Assembly: GCA_001599595.1 (NCBI GenBank)
Contig: BCHH01000027.1
Location: 1 to 52,161 of the forward strand
Direction of reading: 5' to 3'
Length of the DNA stretch: 52,161 nt
From: Beverwykella pulmonaria
Taxonomy: Eukaryota > Ascomycota > Dothideomycetes > Pleosporales > Melanommataceae
Position 1 is the first letter of the stretch. Each line of letters begins with the position of its first letter. A model generated the notes under the pieces. That model saw only the letters and a program-made list of their open reading frames with translations. It was not told the DNA's origin and searched no databases. A program made the translations under genes and the position numbers. This document shows positions 43,615 through 52,161 of the stretch, one piece after another.

Positions 43615-43913
43615 TGTGACGATATTATACATCGTCAGCCCCGGAAGGCCCTCGGGCAGGCCACGGGCCAGCCACGGGCCAGTCACGGGTTCTCCAGAGG
43701 ATCACGTGACTTGGATTGGGATCACGTGATCAGAGATCACGTGACCGCGCAGGAGTATATAGTCTTCTCGACGATCCTGAGTCATCCTCAAGGATTCGTC
43801 TCAATACAATCATACACCTACATTCAAGCTTCCTACATACAAAAACCCTCACATTCAAATCCTTCACCCTGTAGTAGTAGGCTTGAACTATAGCGACTGT
43901 ACAGACTGCGCAA
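43615..43913 (+). repeat. Gypsy-2 5' LTR (right edge approximate)
   Basis: It begins TGTGACGATA and probably ends near ACTGTACA at 43913, about 300 bases. It includes three GGGCCAGCCACGG-type repeats (43668-43690), three ATCACGTGA palindromic E-box motifs between 43704 and 43744, and a TATA-like AGTATATAGT (43753-43762). No second LTR is available in the window, so the end is inferred from position and the usual CA terminus. Confidence 0.65.
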
Positions 43914-43952
43914 CAAGATTCAACCAAAAACCACCTTCAAACAACTAAATCA

Positions 43953-45420
43953 ATGGCTCCAAAGCGGAGCAACAAAGGCAAGGAGCGCATGCGCTCTGCT
44001 AAGCCATCAGCTACAGTTGCAGGCAACTCAGTAGCCTCTCGCGGGATAGCCAAGAGCATTCCTGAGAACCAGCAAGCTAGTCACATTAGTAAAACAGAAA
44101 AGGACAACAACATTGATCACAGTCAATTGTTACCAATTTAAACCCAGGACCACCCTAAAGAGAGCTGGGGCAGAGAGCAATCTCAAGATAGGGATGACTC
44201 TGACCCTGAAAGCGGATCAAGCAACGCTTCATTAAGCCAAGCCCCAGGGACTAGGCCTAAAAGAGACATTCCCTTAAAACAGACTCCTCTAGGACTAGCT
44301 CACTAAGGGAGCTTAAGCTAACCAGGTCACCCTCCGCAAGGTCACCATGCTCCTTTGGGACCAACCTAATTACAGTTGGGTTAATAGACTCCTGCTTCCA
44401 AGAACAACGCTTCCCTACAGGGACAGAACTCTCAGGAACTAGCTCGCCCACAGGTTAAGGCCGCCTTGGCTAAGGAAGTTATGCTGCAGAACCTCCTGCA
44501 GCAACTCTAGGACCTTGAGGATAAAGAGTTCCCCTTAGAGGCCCTAATCCTAAAAGCAAGGACTAGGTTAGAGCAAGCTCAAACAACCTTTAGAGTAGGA
44601 GTGGTCCAACTAGGGCACGCCCTAGACAAGACTAGCGCCCTGTCCGCCGCAGAGAGAGCAGAGAACAAGCAAAGAGGATCTATACTCAAAATTCAAGATC
44701 CACCTAAGCTAAAGGGCAACCACCCCAACGTTGGCAAGATCAAAGCGTGGTCTAAGGACCTTCTCCGTGTACTCTAAGCAAACAATTGCGAACTAGAAAC
44801 CCATCACTGTCTCATGTGGGTTATCCCTTTAATCCTCAGGCCTACGCTGAAGGACCAGATTAATAGAGCAGTTACTAAAAGAGAAGTAACAACTCTAAAG
44901 GGCCTCTTTATAAAGATCGCCAACACTACCCAAGACCTAGACCATGTGAAGTTCTGCAACGCGGAAATTTACTATCAATCCACATGGCGCACAGGTGACT
45001 GTTGGATAGAGTTCAGCAACTTCCTCAACTCAAGGGGAGATCGCATGGACCCTGCCCTATACAAGAACCCTAACAGCACCTAGCAACACTAGGCAATAAT
45101 ATACTTTGTGTGGAGCAAGCTCCCCAAAACTATCAAACGTCATATAAAGAGCTTAGGCACCCTAAGGGGACACGCCGCTGACTACCTAGCCTTTGAGCTC
45201 TCTATCTAGAACGCTAAAAAGGCTGTAAGGGCGGACCTAACCCAAAGGGCATCTAAAGCCGCCCTAGGGGCGACCTAGAAACGGGCGCATTCTAACTCCC
45301 AACCTAACAGTCAGCAGAACAAGCGCGCCTCAGGCAATTTAAGGGGCGGTTGGGGTAGCAATGCCAACAACCCCAACCACCAGCCCTACGCCCTGACCCG
45401 AGCAGGATACAGGGGCGACT
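43953..45420 (+). pseudogene. Gypsy-2 gag, RIP-broken
   Basis: ATG 43953 opens MAPKRSNKGKERMRSAKPSA, a basic Ser-rich start, with the first TAA after 62 codons. In the same or neighbouring frames a capsid-like region appears: KIQDPPKLKGNHPNVGKIKA (about 44687-44746), then an open stretch 44814-45083 with DCWIEFSNFLNSRGDRMDPAL. Near the end is a Gln/Asn-rich basic segment (QNKRASGNLRGGWG). No CCHC zinc knuckle was found. Capsid assignment rests on position ahead of protease/RT and on general resemblance to fungal Gypsy gag. Confidence 0.65.
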
Positions 45421-45502
45421 TAAGCATTAGCTAGGGAGATTCTTAATCTACGGATCAACAAGAGAAACCACATAACTAAGGGTTCCCTCTAAGGAGGCCC
45501 CA

Positions 45503-47780
45503 TTGGAGCAACTGCAGTTAAGACTTAGAAGCTCCAAAAAAAGACAAGCCCTAGTAGCCAACCTCTTGCAACTAGCACTAGGGCGAACAGAGCGCGGGAA
45601 GAGGTTACGTATTGCTGTCACCGTTACCTTAGTATCAGATAAGGGGGTAGAGACTACAGTTAAGGCCCTGTACAACAGTGGTGCAGAGATTAATCTCGTC
45701 ACCTTTAAACTAGCTACAAAGCTAAAACTTAATGCAGTATTGCACCACAAGAAACCTCAAGCAGCCTTTCTAAATAATCACCAACTACAGTTGCACTCAG
45801 CTCACAAGCTAACCACGCAAGTGGCCAACAAGAACAGCCTCACTTAAACCACTCCAGCCCAAACCTTCTAGGCCGCAGATTTCTTAGGCTACAACCTGAT
45901 ATTAGGATACCCCTAGCTTTACAAGGCTAACCTAAAGATTCAGTTCTCTACAGGGGACTTTAAATAGTGGGAACCCACAGAGGACGACGCCCACATTAGC
46001 ATAGTTAAGCCTCACAACCTTCTAGATAACAGCTCACCCTATAACCAGGTGTACGCCCTTTTCCCTCAAGATTTCCGCATCCAACCCCTCACGCAGGGCC
46101 TAATTAATTGACAACAACTGTTAGAAATAATTACTGCCCCTAACTCAGACACAATCAGTGCGCTAGGTAGAGGCGACGTGAACCCAGACAACCCAGAAGC
46201 ACCCCCTGCAAAATATTAGCTCAAGAACTATCTCTTAGAGCTGCTTCAACACCTCTAGGTGTGTGTAGCCAGCTCTCCTAATCTGCAGTGGCTCCCCAAG
46301 GCAGCGGTTCAACGCACAATTGCCCACATCTATAAGCAACCTCCTAAAAGAGCTGGGCTGCCTAAGAGCACAACCTAAGCCCCACCCAAGTACGCTCTAG
46401 TGCCTAACCCTAAGTGGGATAACAAAGCAGGAGATCCAGACCTCACAGGACTGCCTAACTTTGTCCTGCCTATAAAGCAATGCTTTAGCAGCTAGAGAGC
46501 AGGGACATTGCCCCTAAACTCTGAATACAACCACGCGATCAATGTAGAGGACAGGAAGACAGTTCCTAACCTCCCAATCTACAACCTCTCCTAGAAAGAA
46601 TTAGAAATACTCTAGACGTATCTTGACTTAGCGCAAGAGAAGGGGTGGATCTAGCCCAGCAAATTACCTACTAGAGCCCCCATCCTCTTTGTCCCCAAAT
46701 CTAATAGTACAATGAGATTGTGTGTTGACTACCAGGGATTGAATAGAGTAACAATTAAGAATTAATACCTAATACCCCTTGTTAGTAAGATGCTAGACCA
46801 GTTTGCGGGAGCCAAGGTGTTCTCCAAACTTAATCTACGCGACGCCTATCACCGCTTGCGGATAAAGAAAGGTAATAAATGGAAGACGGCATTCAAAACT
46901 CACTACGGCCACTTTGAATACCTTGTCATGCCCTTTGGGTTAGCCAACGCCCCAGCCACCTTCCAGTCCTATATACACCAAGCACTAGGGGGTCTATTAG
47001 ACCGTACTTGTGTAGTGTACCTCAACAACATCCTTATCTATTCCAATAACAAAGAGGAACACAAGAGGCATGTGCTAGAAGTCCTAGAGCAACTAGATAA
47101 GTGGGGGCTATACGCCAAAGCCTCAAAATGCACCTTCAAAACCAAGGAAGTTGAATTCCTAGGGTTTATCGTAACCCCTAAAGGCGTAGTGATGGATCTA
47201 GTATAGGTTAAGACTATTCAAGAATGGCCTGAGCCAGAAGGCTATTATGACGTCCAAGTATTCTTGGGCTTTGCTAACTTCTACCGCTAATTCATCCACA
47301 ACTACTCTAAAATAGTGCAACTAATAAACAAGCACATGGCAGCCGCAGCCGCCCCGCCTGCGACCTAGAACTGACCCAGGGCCAAGCAGAAGTTAAAAAA
47401 AGGGCCCACTATTTGGCACAAGCCCTGGAGTTGGCCGCAAGCAGTCAGGGCCGCCTTCCTTAAGCTACAGCAGAGATTTACAGACGCCCTAGTCCTCCAA
47501 CACTTCAGCCCTGAAAAGCTGATTATAGTACTTACAGATGCTTCAGATTTTGCAATGGCGGCTATAATCCTCCAACTGCAATCGTCAGATATTGCCTCTA
47601 AAGCACACTAGAAGCCAGTCGCATTCTAGAGCTGGAAGTTTGGCGGACCAGAGGTACAGTAGGATACCCATGACAAGGAGCTCTGCGCTATTGTGGAGAG
47701 CTTCAAGCATTAGAGACACTACCTCAAACACGCGTCCACAACAACGCGCGTGGTTACAGACCACAATAACCTCAAGTGGT
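45503..47780 (+). pseudogene. Gypsy-2 pol: protease, reverse transcriptase, RNase H
   Basis: Protease: ALYNSGAEINLV at about 45669-45704, where the family has a D-S-G-A-E catalytic loop, so Asp is replaced by Asn; ILGYP follows near 45900. Reverse transcriptase: [12 protein letters not shown] (about 46719-46754), then an open frame 46790-47206 with FSKLNLRDAYHRLRIK, EYLVMPFGLANAPATFQ and VVYLNNILIYSN, where the YxDD catalytic pair is NN (47024-47029). RNase H: VLTDASDFAMAAI near 47529 and TDHNNLKW near 47757. The order PR-RT-RH is standard Ty3/Gypsy. TAG stops and both Asp-to-Asn changes inactivate the product. Confidence 0.88.
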
Positions 47781-48334
47781 AAAAAACACCAACTTTGGGC
47801 CCACCCTGCGCGCTTGTTCCAGCGCCTCCGGCATCCCGAAATCATCAGAATACTGCTCAACTCATCAACAATACCCATTTCCTCGCTTTCTAGAGCCGCC
47901 AGGCTCGTGGTTGTGGGGTGCAGCCAGGTGCAAAACCTGCTGCTCTCTTCGATCAGAGATTTTGGTTTTCCTGCACAGACCACTGCGCCAAGCCGACCGC
48001 AACAACAACAACTTTACACCAGCCACACCAGCCACACTAGCCACACCAGCATCACCATCTCGCTACATATCAACGCTAGCCTTTTTTCTCTGTTTTCTGC
48101 TATTCTGACGCTTCGTCTGCCCCTAGAAGTCTACTAGATAGGCTAGTAAGGGCAGAAGAAGAAGAAGAACAAGTAAAATAGAGATTCCTTTTGCTTGTTT
48201 TTAGGATCTGGGATAGCTAGTAGAGACTAAGGTTACTCTACTAAGTGTAAAAACAGCCTTTCTTATCTCCTTTAGTCAATTCTTTTCCTTTGTTTTTCTT
48301 TATAAAAGAGGAGGAAACAAAAGAGGAGGAAACA
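47781..48334 (+). other. Gypsy-2/LINE junction and LINE 5' untranslated region
   Basis: The first about 100 bases still resemble Gypsy-2 RNase H/connection sequence (ARLFQRL, then TIPISSLSR). The exact junction with the LINE therefore lies somewhere in 47780-47950. After it come a (CAGCCACAC)-type short repeat (48018-48050) and a T-rich leader up to the ORF1 start. Frames overlapping here on both strands look incidental. Confidence 0.5.
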
Positions 48335-49843
48335 ATGCTCTCTTCTACCCAGGAGAGAGCAACCCGCGCTATAGCAAGACACAAAAAGATAGGTAGTAGT
48401 AGCACTCCTGCTCCTATTGCCACTACTATAGCTTCTACTGCTACTGCTCCTAGTACTCTTGATTTTTCATCCTATATNGAATCTNAAGAAGATGAAGATA
48501 GTAGCTCTAGCACGCAGCCTATAATTATTGGTACAAATCCTTCTGTGGTAATATCAAGAAAACGCTCACCAGAACAACGTTCTGAAAAACAACTACAACC
48601 TCAACGTCTACCACCGCCAAGCAATATCTCAGGCTTTCGCTTTTCAACCCTCGCTACTACTACTGCTACTACTACGCCAGTGGTTAATACAGTGAAGGAA
48701 GCTATTGATATGGCAAGACACATGGTCCTGCAAGCAGCTACACTGGCAGATACAGAAGAAGAAAACAAGCGGCTGCTAGATCTCCTAGAGGTATTCCNGA
48801 ACTACACTGAAAGCGGAAGAATATCTATACCTAGGCAGGCAAAGAAATCCTATGCTGAAGCTATAGGTAAGGCGGCCAAAGCTACTACCTCTACCTCTAC
48901 CTCAACCTCAATCCCTATCCCTACCTCTATTGCTACTACTACACCTGCTCTATCTAGAGCAAACAAAACTGCAAACACACAGCAGAGGAAGAAGGAAGCC
49001 NAGGAGAAACAGCTAGTGCTTGTTGCAGAGGACAGCCAGGCAGCAGAGACAGTCAATCCACTTGCACAAAGGAATGCCATCAATCTAGCGCTGGCAGAAG
49101 TTTCAAACAACAAGCCTGTAATAGCCAGCGTCAGCCTCTCTAGAAAGAAGAACCTAGTTCTTACCACAACAGAAGGCTTTAACGCAGATTACCTACTACA
49201 GCATGCAGGAAGTTGGAAACAAGCAATTCAAATTGCCTGTACAAAAATGCAGAAGCAAGAAGAATGGGCTTTTGTNGTTGCACACAGGGTCTATATGGAC
49301 GACAACTTTCTTNAGAACACAGCTAGCCTAAAGGGAGAAATAGAGACGTTCAACAACGTAGCTATTAAAGGCCTACCTAGGTGGCTAATTAGGAAGGAGA
49401 GGCTAGAAACTATACACACTCTGCCACCAGCTCAACGATATGCATCTATTGTCTTTGCAGTAGAGAACGAAGAACAGTGCAAGCAGCTGCTAGCCAGGAA
49501 ACAGCTTAGTATTGCAGGAAGCATTGTATATTTGGCAAAGTACTACAACGTCTCTGCAACCACACAGTGTACTAGATGCTACAAACTAGGACACAACAAG
49601 GAGATGTGTAGGGAGCTAGGAGGGTGCAAGTACTGCCTAGGATNACACGCAACAAAGGACNATACTAGCTGCAAGGACTGCACAACAACAGGAAAGCTAT
49701 GCATGCACCAGAAGCCAGTCTGCAGGAACTGCAAAGGAGAACACCTAGCAACAAGCCCACAATGCACCTACCTAGGAAGACTAGCAACAGCACCAACAGC
49801 TAGAGCACCTATAGCCAGGCCTACCTCTTTGTTCAATCTATGA
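48335..49843 (+). CDS. LINE ORF1: Gag-like protein with CCHC zinc knuckles
   Basis: I chose ATG 48335 (context ACAATGC); the frame is open further upstream but without ATG. The product is 502 residues. It starts MLSSTQERATRAIARHKKIG, then has long Ser/Thr/Pro-rich low-complexity stretches and a folded middle (WAFXVAHRVY, QRYASIVFAVENEEQCKQLL) resembling the RNA-binding part of LINE ORF1 proteins. The C-terminal cluster has CTRCYKLGHNKEMC, CKYCLG...H...C and CRNCKGEHLATSPQC. Such proteins coat the element RNA and chaperone annealing. Seven or more ambiguous bases fall in it, several at codons (NAG, NAA, NGA) that would be stops if N is T. The stop TGA at 49841-49843 overlaps the ORF2 start. 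Confidence 0.88.
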   Translation: MLSSTQERATRAIARHKKIGSSSTPAPIATTIASTATAPSTLDFSSYXESXEDEDSSSSTQPIIIGTNPSVVISRKRSPEQRSEKQLQPQRLPPPSNISGFRFSTLATTTATTTPVVNTVKEAIDMARHMVLQAATLADTEEENKRLLDLLEVFXNYTESGRISIPRQAKKSYAEAIGKAAKATTSTSTSTSIPIPTSIATTTPALSRANKTANTQQRKKEAXEKQLVLVAEDSQAAETVNPLAQRNAINLALAEVSNNKPVIASVSLSRKKNLVLTTTEGFNADYLLQHAGSWKQAIQIACTKMQKQEEWAFXVAHRVYMDDNFLXNTASLKGEIETFNNVAIKGLPRWLIRKERLETIHTLPPAQRYASIVFAVENEEQCKQLLARKQLSIAGSIVYLAKYYNVSATTQCTRCYKLGHNKEMCRELGGCKYCLGXHATKDXTSCKDCTTTGKLCMHQKPVCRNCKGEHLATSPQCTYLGRLATAPTARAPIARPTSLFNL

Positions 49844-52161
49844 CAGAACAACGCCCTAAGGAGTGTTATTACAGCAAGGATATCTTAGACAGACCTATCT
49901 CTAAGATAAACGGTGAAATTTCCTTCCTACAGAACAATGTTGGCAGGAGACAAGAAGTTCAACAAACACTCCTAGAGCTAGCTTTTGCTAAAAGGACTGA
50001 CCTAGTCCTAATACAAGAGCCTAGTGTGTGGCTAGACAACAAGGAAATGTGGTTCTCTTTCACACATCCTTCCTACAACCTTGTGCTTCAAGCAACAAAA
50101 AAACGGCCTAGGACAGCTATCTATATTCGCAAAGAAGGTAGTCTAAAGCACAAGGTTAGAACAGATCTTAGTAGTGATGGGGACCTGTTAATCCTAGAGA
50201 TCTATGGGCATACAGAACGATTCCTGCTCCTTAACATTTATAATNAAAAGGAGCTGGCAGACAATTCATCAACACAGCAAGGAGGTGCTAGAACAGTAGA
50301 GCGCGTGCTACTAAGACTAGAGCCACTTACTATCCCTTTTCTTATTGCTGGCGACTTCAACAGCCACCACTTTGGCTGGAATACAGCAATACAGAACCCA
50401 AACAAGGAAGCTAGCGAGCTAGCCAGCTGGCTGGAAACCTACAGTTGTCAATTGCTTAATGTGGAAGGCGAACAAACGTTCTACAGATCTAATCTAAGAT
50501 CTAAGTCAATTATAGACCTAGCTTTTACAGCGCGGTTTAAAGAGAACACATGGTTAGGTACGTGGCATAGAGCAGAGGATACTGGCTCTGACCACATTAC
50601 TATTGGCTTTTCAACCTTTACAAAGTACTCAAAAACGTTTTGCAATCCTGCTCAAAGTCAACACTATGCTATCCAGAAGGCAGACTGGACCCTATTTNAA
50701 GAGGTTCTAGATGCACAGCTGGCTAGCAAGCAGATCCTTGACAAGCTGCAGGCTATCAATGCACAACACCTAGCTCTGGAAAGTCTTGACATCCCTATAG
50801 ATCTACAACAGACACTAGACAGGATTATAGACTTACTTACAGAGGCCATCCAAACTGCAGCAGACAGGGCAATTCCTAAGGCAAAGCTATGCGAACGATC
50901 AAAGCNATNGTGGAACAAGGACCTAGCTATGCAAAGGAAACAAGCTAGCAAGGCAATAAGGCTCTATCAGCAATTTCCAAACACTAGCCATGCTAGAATT
51001 GCTAAGAACAAGAGAGACAACTTCCTTTATGCTCTAAAACAGGCTAAAACAAACCATTGGAACCTGTTTCTGCAGAAGGCTAAGGGAAAGGACGTGTTTA
51101 AGGCTCTGCAGTACACAAAGGAGAAGACAACAAGGGAGATTCCTGCGCTATTCTATGAGCAACAGGGAGAGACAAAGCTAGCTGAAGATTTTGAAGAACA
51201 GTGTACTGCGTTTACCACNACACTATTCTCAAATCCTCCCACAACAGACACTATCCTAGACTGGGAGAACTATCAGGAAGGGAACTGGGAATGGCCTACA
51301 GAGCTAGAAGAAATTGAGGTCTACAACGCTATCTTCTCTAGCTCTCCTAGGAAAGCACCAGGAACAGACAAGCTATCCTTTGCTATTCTGCGCAAGGCCT
51401 ACAGTGCAGCTAGCCACACGTTCTATACCTTGTATAGGACACTGTTTGCTATAGGCTACCACCCTAGGCGATGGAGAGAAGCAATAGGAGTGATACTGCC
51501 TAAAGCAAACAAGGACAACTATTCTCTTCCAAAGGCCTATAGGGTTGTTTCTTTGCTTAACTGCTTGGGGAAAGCCTTTGAAAAGATGCTGGCTACTAGG
51601 CTTAGCTACCTAGCAGAAACAGGAGACCTACTGCAAGACACACAAATTNGAGGACGAAGACAGAAATCTGCCCTAGATGCCTGTCTACTAGTCCAGTCTA
51701 AAGTGCAGGAAGCATGGAAAAAGCAGCATACAACAGCACTGCTATTCCTAGACGTGAAGGGCGCTTTTGACCATGTGGCTACAAATCAACTGCTAGCTAT
51801 GTGCAAGAAGCAACAGCTTCCACTAGTACTAATACNGTGGATAAACTGCTTCCTATCTCAACGTTACCTTCAGCTCAAATTTAATGGACAAACGCAGCCG
51901 CTAGAGAGAATAAGGATAGGGATACCTCAAGGATCACCTATATCACCAATCCTTTTCCTACTCTACATAAGGGATATATGCAGGCCTAGGCTAAACACAT
52001 TCAACTTTTCCTATATGGACGACCTTTGCATTGGAACTAGTGCTAGATCTGTGAGAAGGCTGAAAAGAACGCTAGAGCAAACAACAAAAGCAATCTTTCA
52101 AGAAGCAAAGGACAGTGCTATAGAATTTGACGTTAGCAAAACAGAGCTCCTATATGCTAGT
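49840..52161 (+). CDS. LINE ORF2: apurinic-type endonuclease and reverse transcriptase (partial)
   Basis: ATG 49840 overlaps the ORF1 stop as ATGA, typical of coupled termination-reinitiation. The frame stays open to the window end (774 codons). The N-terminal exonuclease-endonuclease-phosphatase domain shows LIQEPSVW, FLIAGDFNSHHFGWN (50340-50384), IDLAFTAR and GSDHITI. The reverse transcriptase begins near 51300: RKAPGTDKLSF, VILPKANKDN, YRVVSLLNCLGKAFEKM, ALLFLDVKGAFDHV, GIPQGSPISPILFLLYI (51919-51969) and the catalytic FSYMDDLCIG (52006-52035), intact. The endonuclease nicks the target and RT copies the RNA there. Ambiguous bases at about seven positions prevent certainty that it is uninterrupted. 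RNase H and the C-terminal finger, if present, lie outside. Confidence 0.9.
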   Translation, partial: MTEQRPKECYYSKDILDRPISKINGEISFLQNNVGRRQEVQQTLLELAFAKRTDLVLIQEPSVWLDNKEMWFSFTHPSYNLVLQATKKRPRTAIYIRKEGSLKHKVRTDLSSDGDLLILEIYGHTERFLLLNIYNXKELADNSSTQQGGARTVERVLLRLEPLTIPFLIAGDFNSHHFGWNTAIQNPNKEASELASWLETYSCQLLNVEGEQTFYRSNLRSKSIIDLAFTARFKENTWLGTWHRAEDTGSDHITIGFSTFTKYSKTFCNPAQSQHYAIQKADWTLFXEVLDAQLASKQILDKLQAINAQHLALESLDIPIDLQQTLDRIIDLLTEAIQTAADRAIPKAKLCERSKXXWNKDLAMQRKQASKAIRLYQQFPNTSHARIAKNKRDNFLYALKQAKTNHWNLFLQKAKGKDVFKALQYTKEKTTREIPALFYEQQGETKLAEDFEEQCTAFTXTLFSNPPTTDTILDWENYQEGNWEWPTELEEIEVYNAIFSSSPRKAPGTDKLSFAILRKAYSAASHTFYTLYRTLFAIGYHPRRWREAIGVILPKANKDNYSLPKAYRVVSLLNCLGKAFEKMLATRLSYLAETGDLLQDTQIXGRRQKSALDACLLVQSKVQEAWKKQHTTALLFLDVKGAFDHVATNQLLAMCKKQQLPLVLIXWINCFLSQRYLQLKFNGQTQPLERIRIGIPQGSPISPILFLLYIRDICRPRLNTFNFSYMDDLCIGTSARSVRRLKRTLEQTTKAIFQEAKDSAIEFDVSKTELLYAS

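Larger units (their letters stand above)
43615..47800 (+). mobile_element. Gypsy-2: 5' part of a second Ty3/Gypsy element
   Basis: Homology between the two unit copies ends exactly at 43614 and TGTGACGATATT begins an LTR-like segment. A leader, gag, protease, reverse transcriptase and RNase H follow in order. The sequence changes character after RNase H (from about 47780), where the LINE lies, so integrase and the 3' LTR are not in the window. RIP damage is moderate, with fewer stops than in Gypsy-1. The base composition is richer in G and C than the unit it interrupts. Confidence 0.85.
47900..52161 (+). mobile_element. Tad1-like non-LTR retrotransposon (LINE), runs off the right end
   Basis: Two overlapping ORFs in ORF1-then-ORF2 order encode a zinc-knuckle Gag-like protein and an endonuclease/reverse transcriptase. 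No certain stop is seen in more than 3.8 kb apart from positions with ambiguous bases, and the YMDD catalytic box is intact. It lacks the RIP damage of everything to its left, so it is the most recent insertion. The 3' end lies outside the window. Confidence 0.9.

Noticed and set aside
47160..47185. A unit-type palindrome in Gypsy-2 (AGGGTTTATCGTAACCCCT)
   Set aside because: It is the codons of the conserved GFIVTPKG part of reverse transcriptase, lacks the AAATA core and has short arms.
47592..48137. ORF of 181 codons across the Gypsy-2/LINE junction
   Set aside because: It overlaps RNase H in another frame and then the LINE leader, so it is a chance frame.
1..52161. tRNA or rRNA genes
   Set aside because: No cloverleaf with paired arms was found. 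A GTTCGAATC word near 1971 belongs to the solo LTR end.

Overview
The window reads as a gene-poor, repeat-packed heterochromatic block from a filamentous ascomycete (Pezizomycotina). Three things point there. Short fungal introns with GTAAGT/GTATAT donors and GCTAAC branch points lie inside the element genes. Fungal-type Ty3/Gypsy, hAT and Tad1-like LINE elements are present. Mutation damage of the repeat-induced point mutation (RIP) type is pervasive: C-to-T and G-to-A transitions, mostly in CpA/TpG context, turn Gln and Trp codons into TAG/TAA. I see no ordinary host gene and no tRNA or rRNA gene. Almost everything can be assigned to a mobile or repeated unit, and most open reading frames are broken.

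Layout. 1-7690: a RIP-inactivated Ty3/Gypsy element (gag, protease, reverse transcriptase, RNase H, integrase) cut by a clean solo LTR (1558-1984, duplicated CTAAG). 7911-11195: a long RIP-damaged gene with a probable 2-oxoglutarate/Fe(II) dioxygenase signature, itself cut by a 188-bp insertion. 11198-30651 and 30652-43614: two head-to-tail copies of a large unit of about 16 kb once its insertions are removed. They join directly and stay collinear without indels over about 12.9 kb, apart from one nested hAT transposon. 43615-about 47800: a second Gypsy element inserted into copy 2. About 47900-52161 (runs off the end): a young LINE inserted in or next to that Gypsy, with intact-looking ORF1 and a partial ORF2.

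The tandem unit is the most interesting object. Allowing for RIP stops, it encodes (A) a protein of about 1,690 residues with an SNF2-family helicase core, split by four introns; (B) a protein of about 1,334 residues with an N-terminal AT-hook, split by two introns and of unknown function; and (C) a 356-codon protein ending in a Myb/telobox-like DNA-binding domain. Its head carries a duplicated 355-bp block, minisatellites and a 722-bp inverted-repeat element. Twelve kinds of short palindrome, consensus near AGGGGTTTGGGAAATA followed by its complement, are spread through the unit and nowhere else in the window. Five of them sit inside the predicted introns. The 722-bp element carries the same sequence as its inverted termini. 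A remodelling ATPase, two candidate DNA-binding proteins and a repeated DNA palindrome on one repeated unit suggest a self-contained, previously unnamed large mobile or subtelomeric element; this is inference.

Relative ages by nesting: the tandem unit is older than the hAT and than Gypsy-2, and Gypsy-2 is older than the LINE, which shows little or no RIP. The assembly has an 84-base gap (23619-23702) and scattered ambiguous bases in 23717-25143 and in the LINE.
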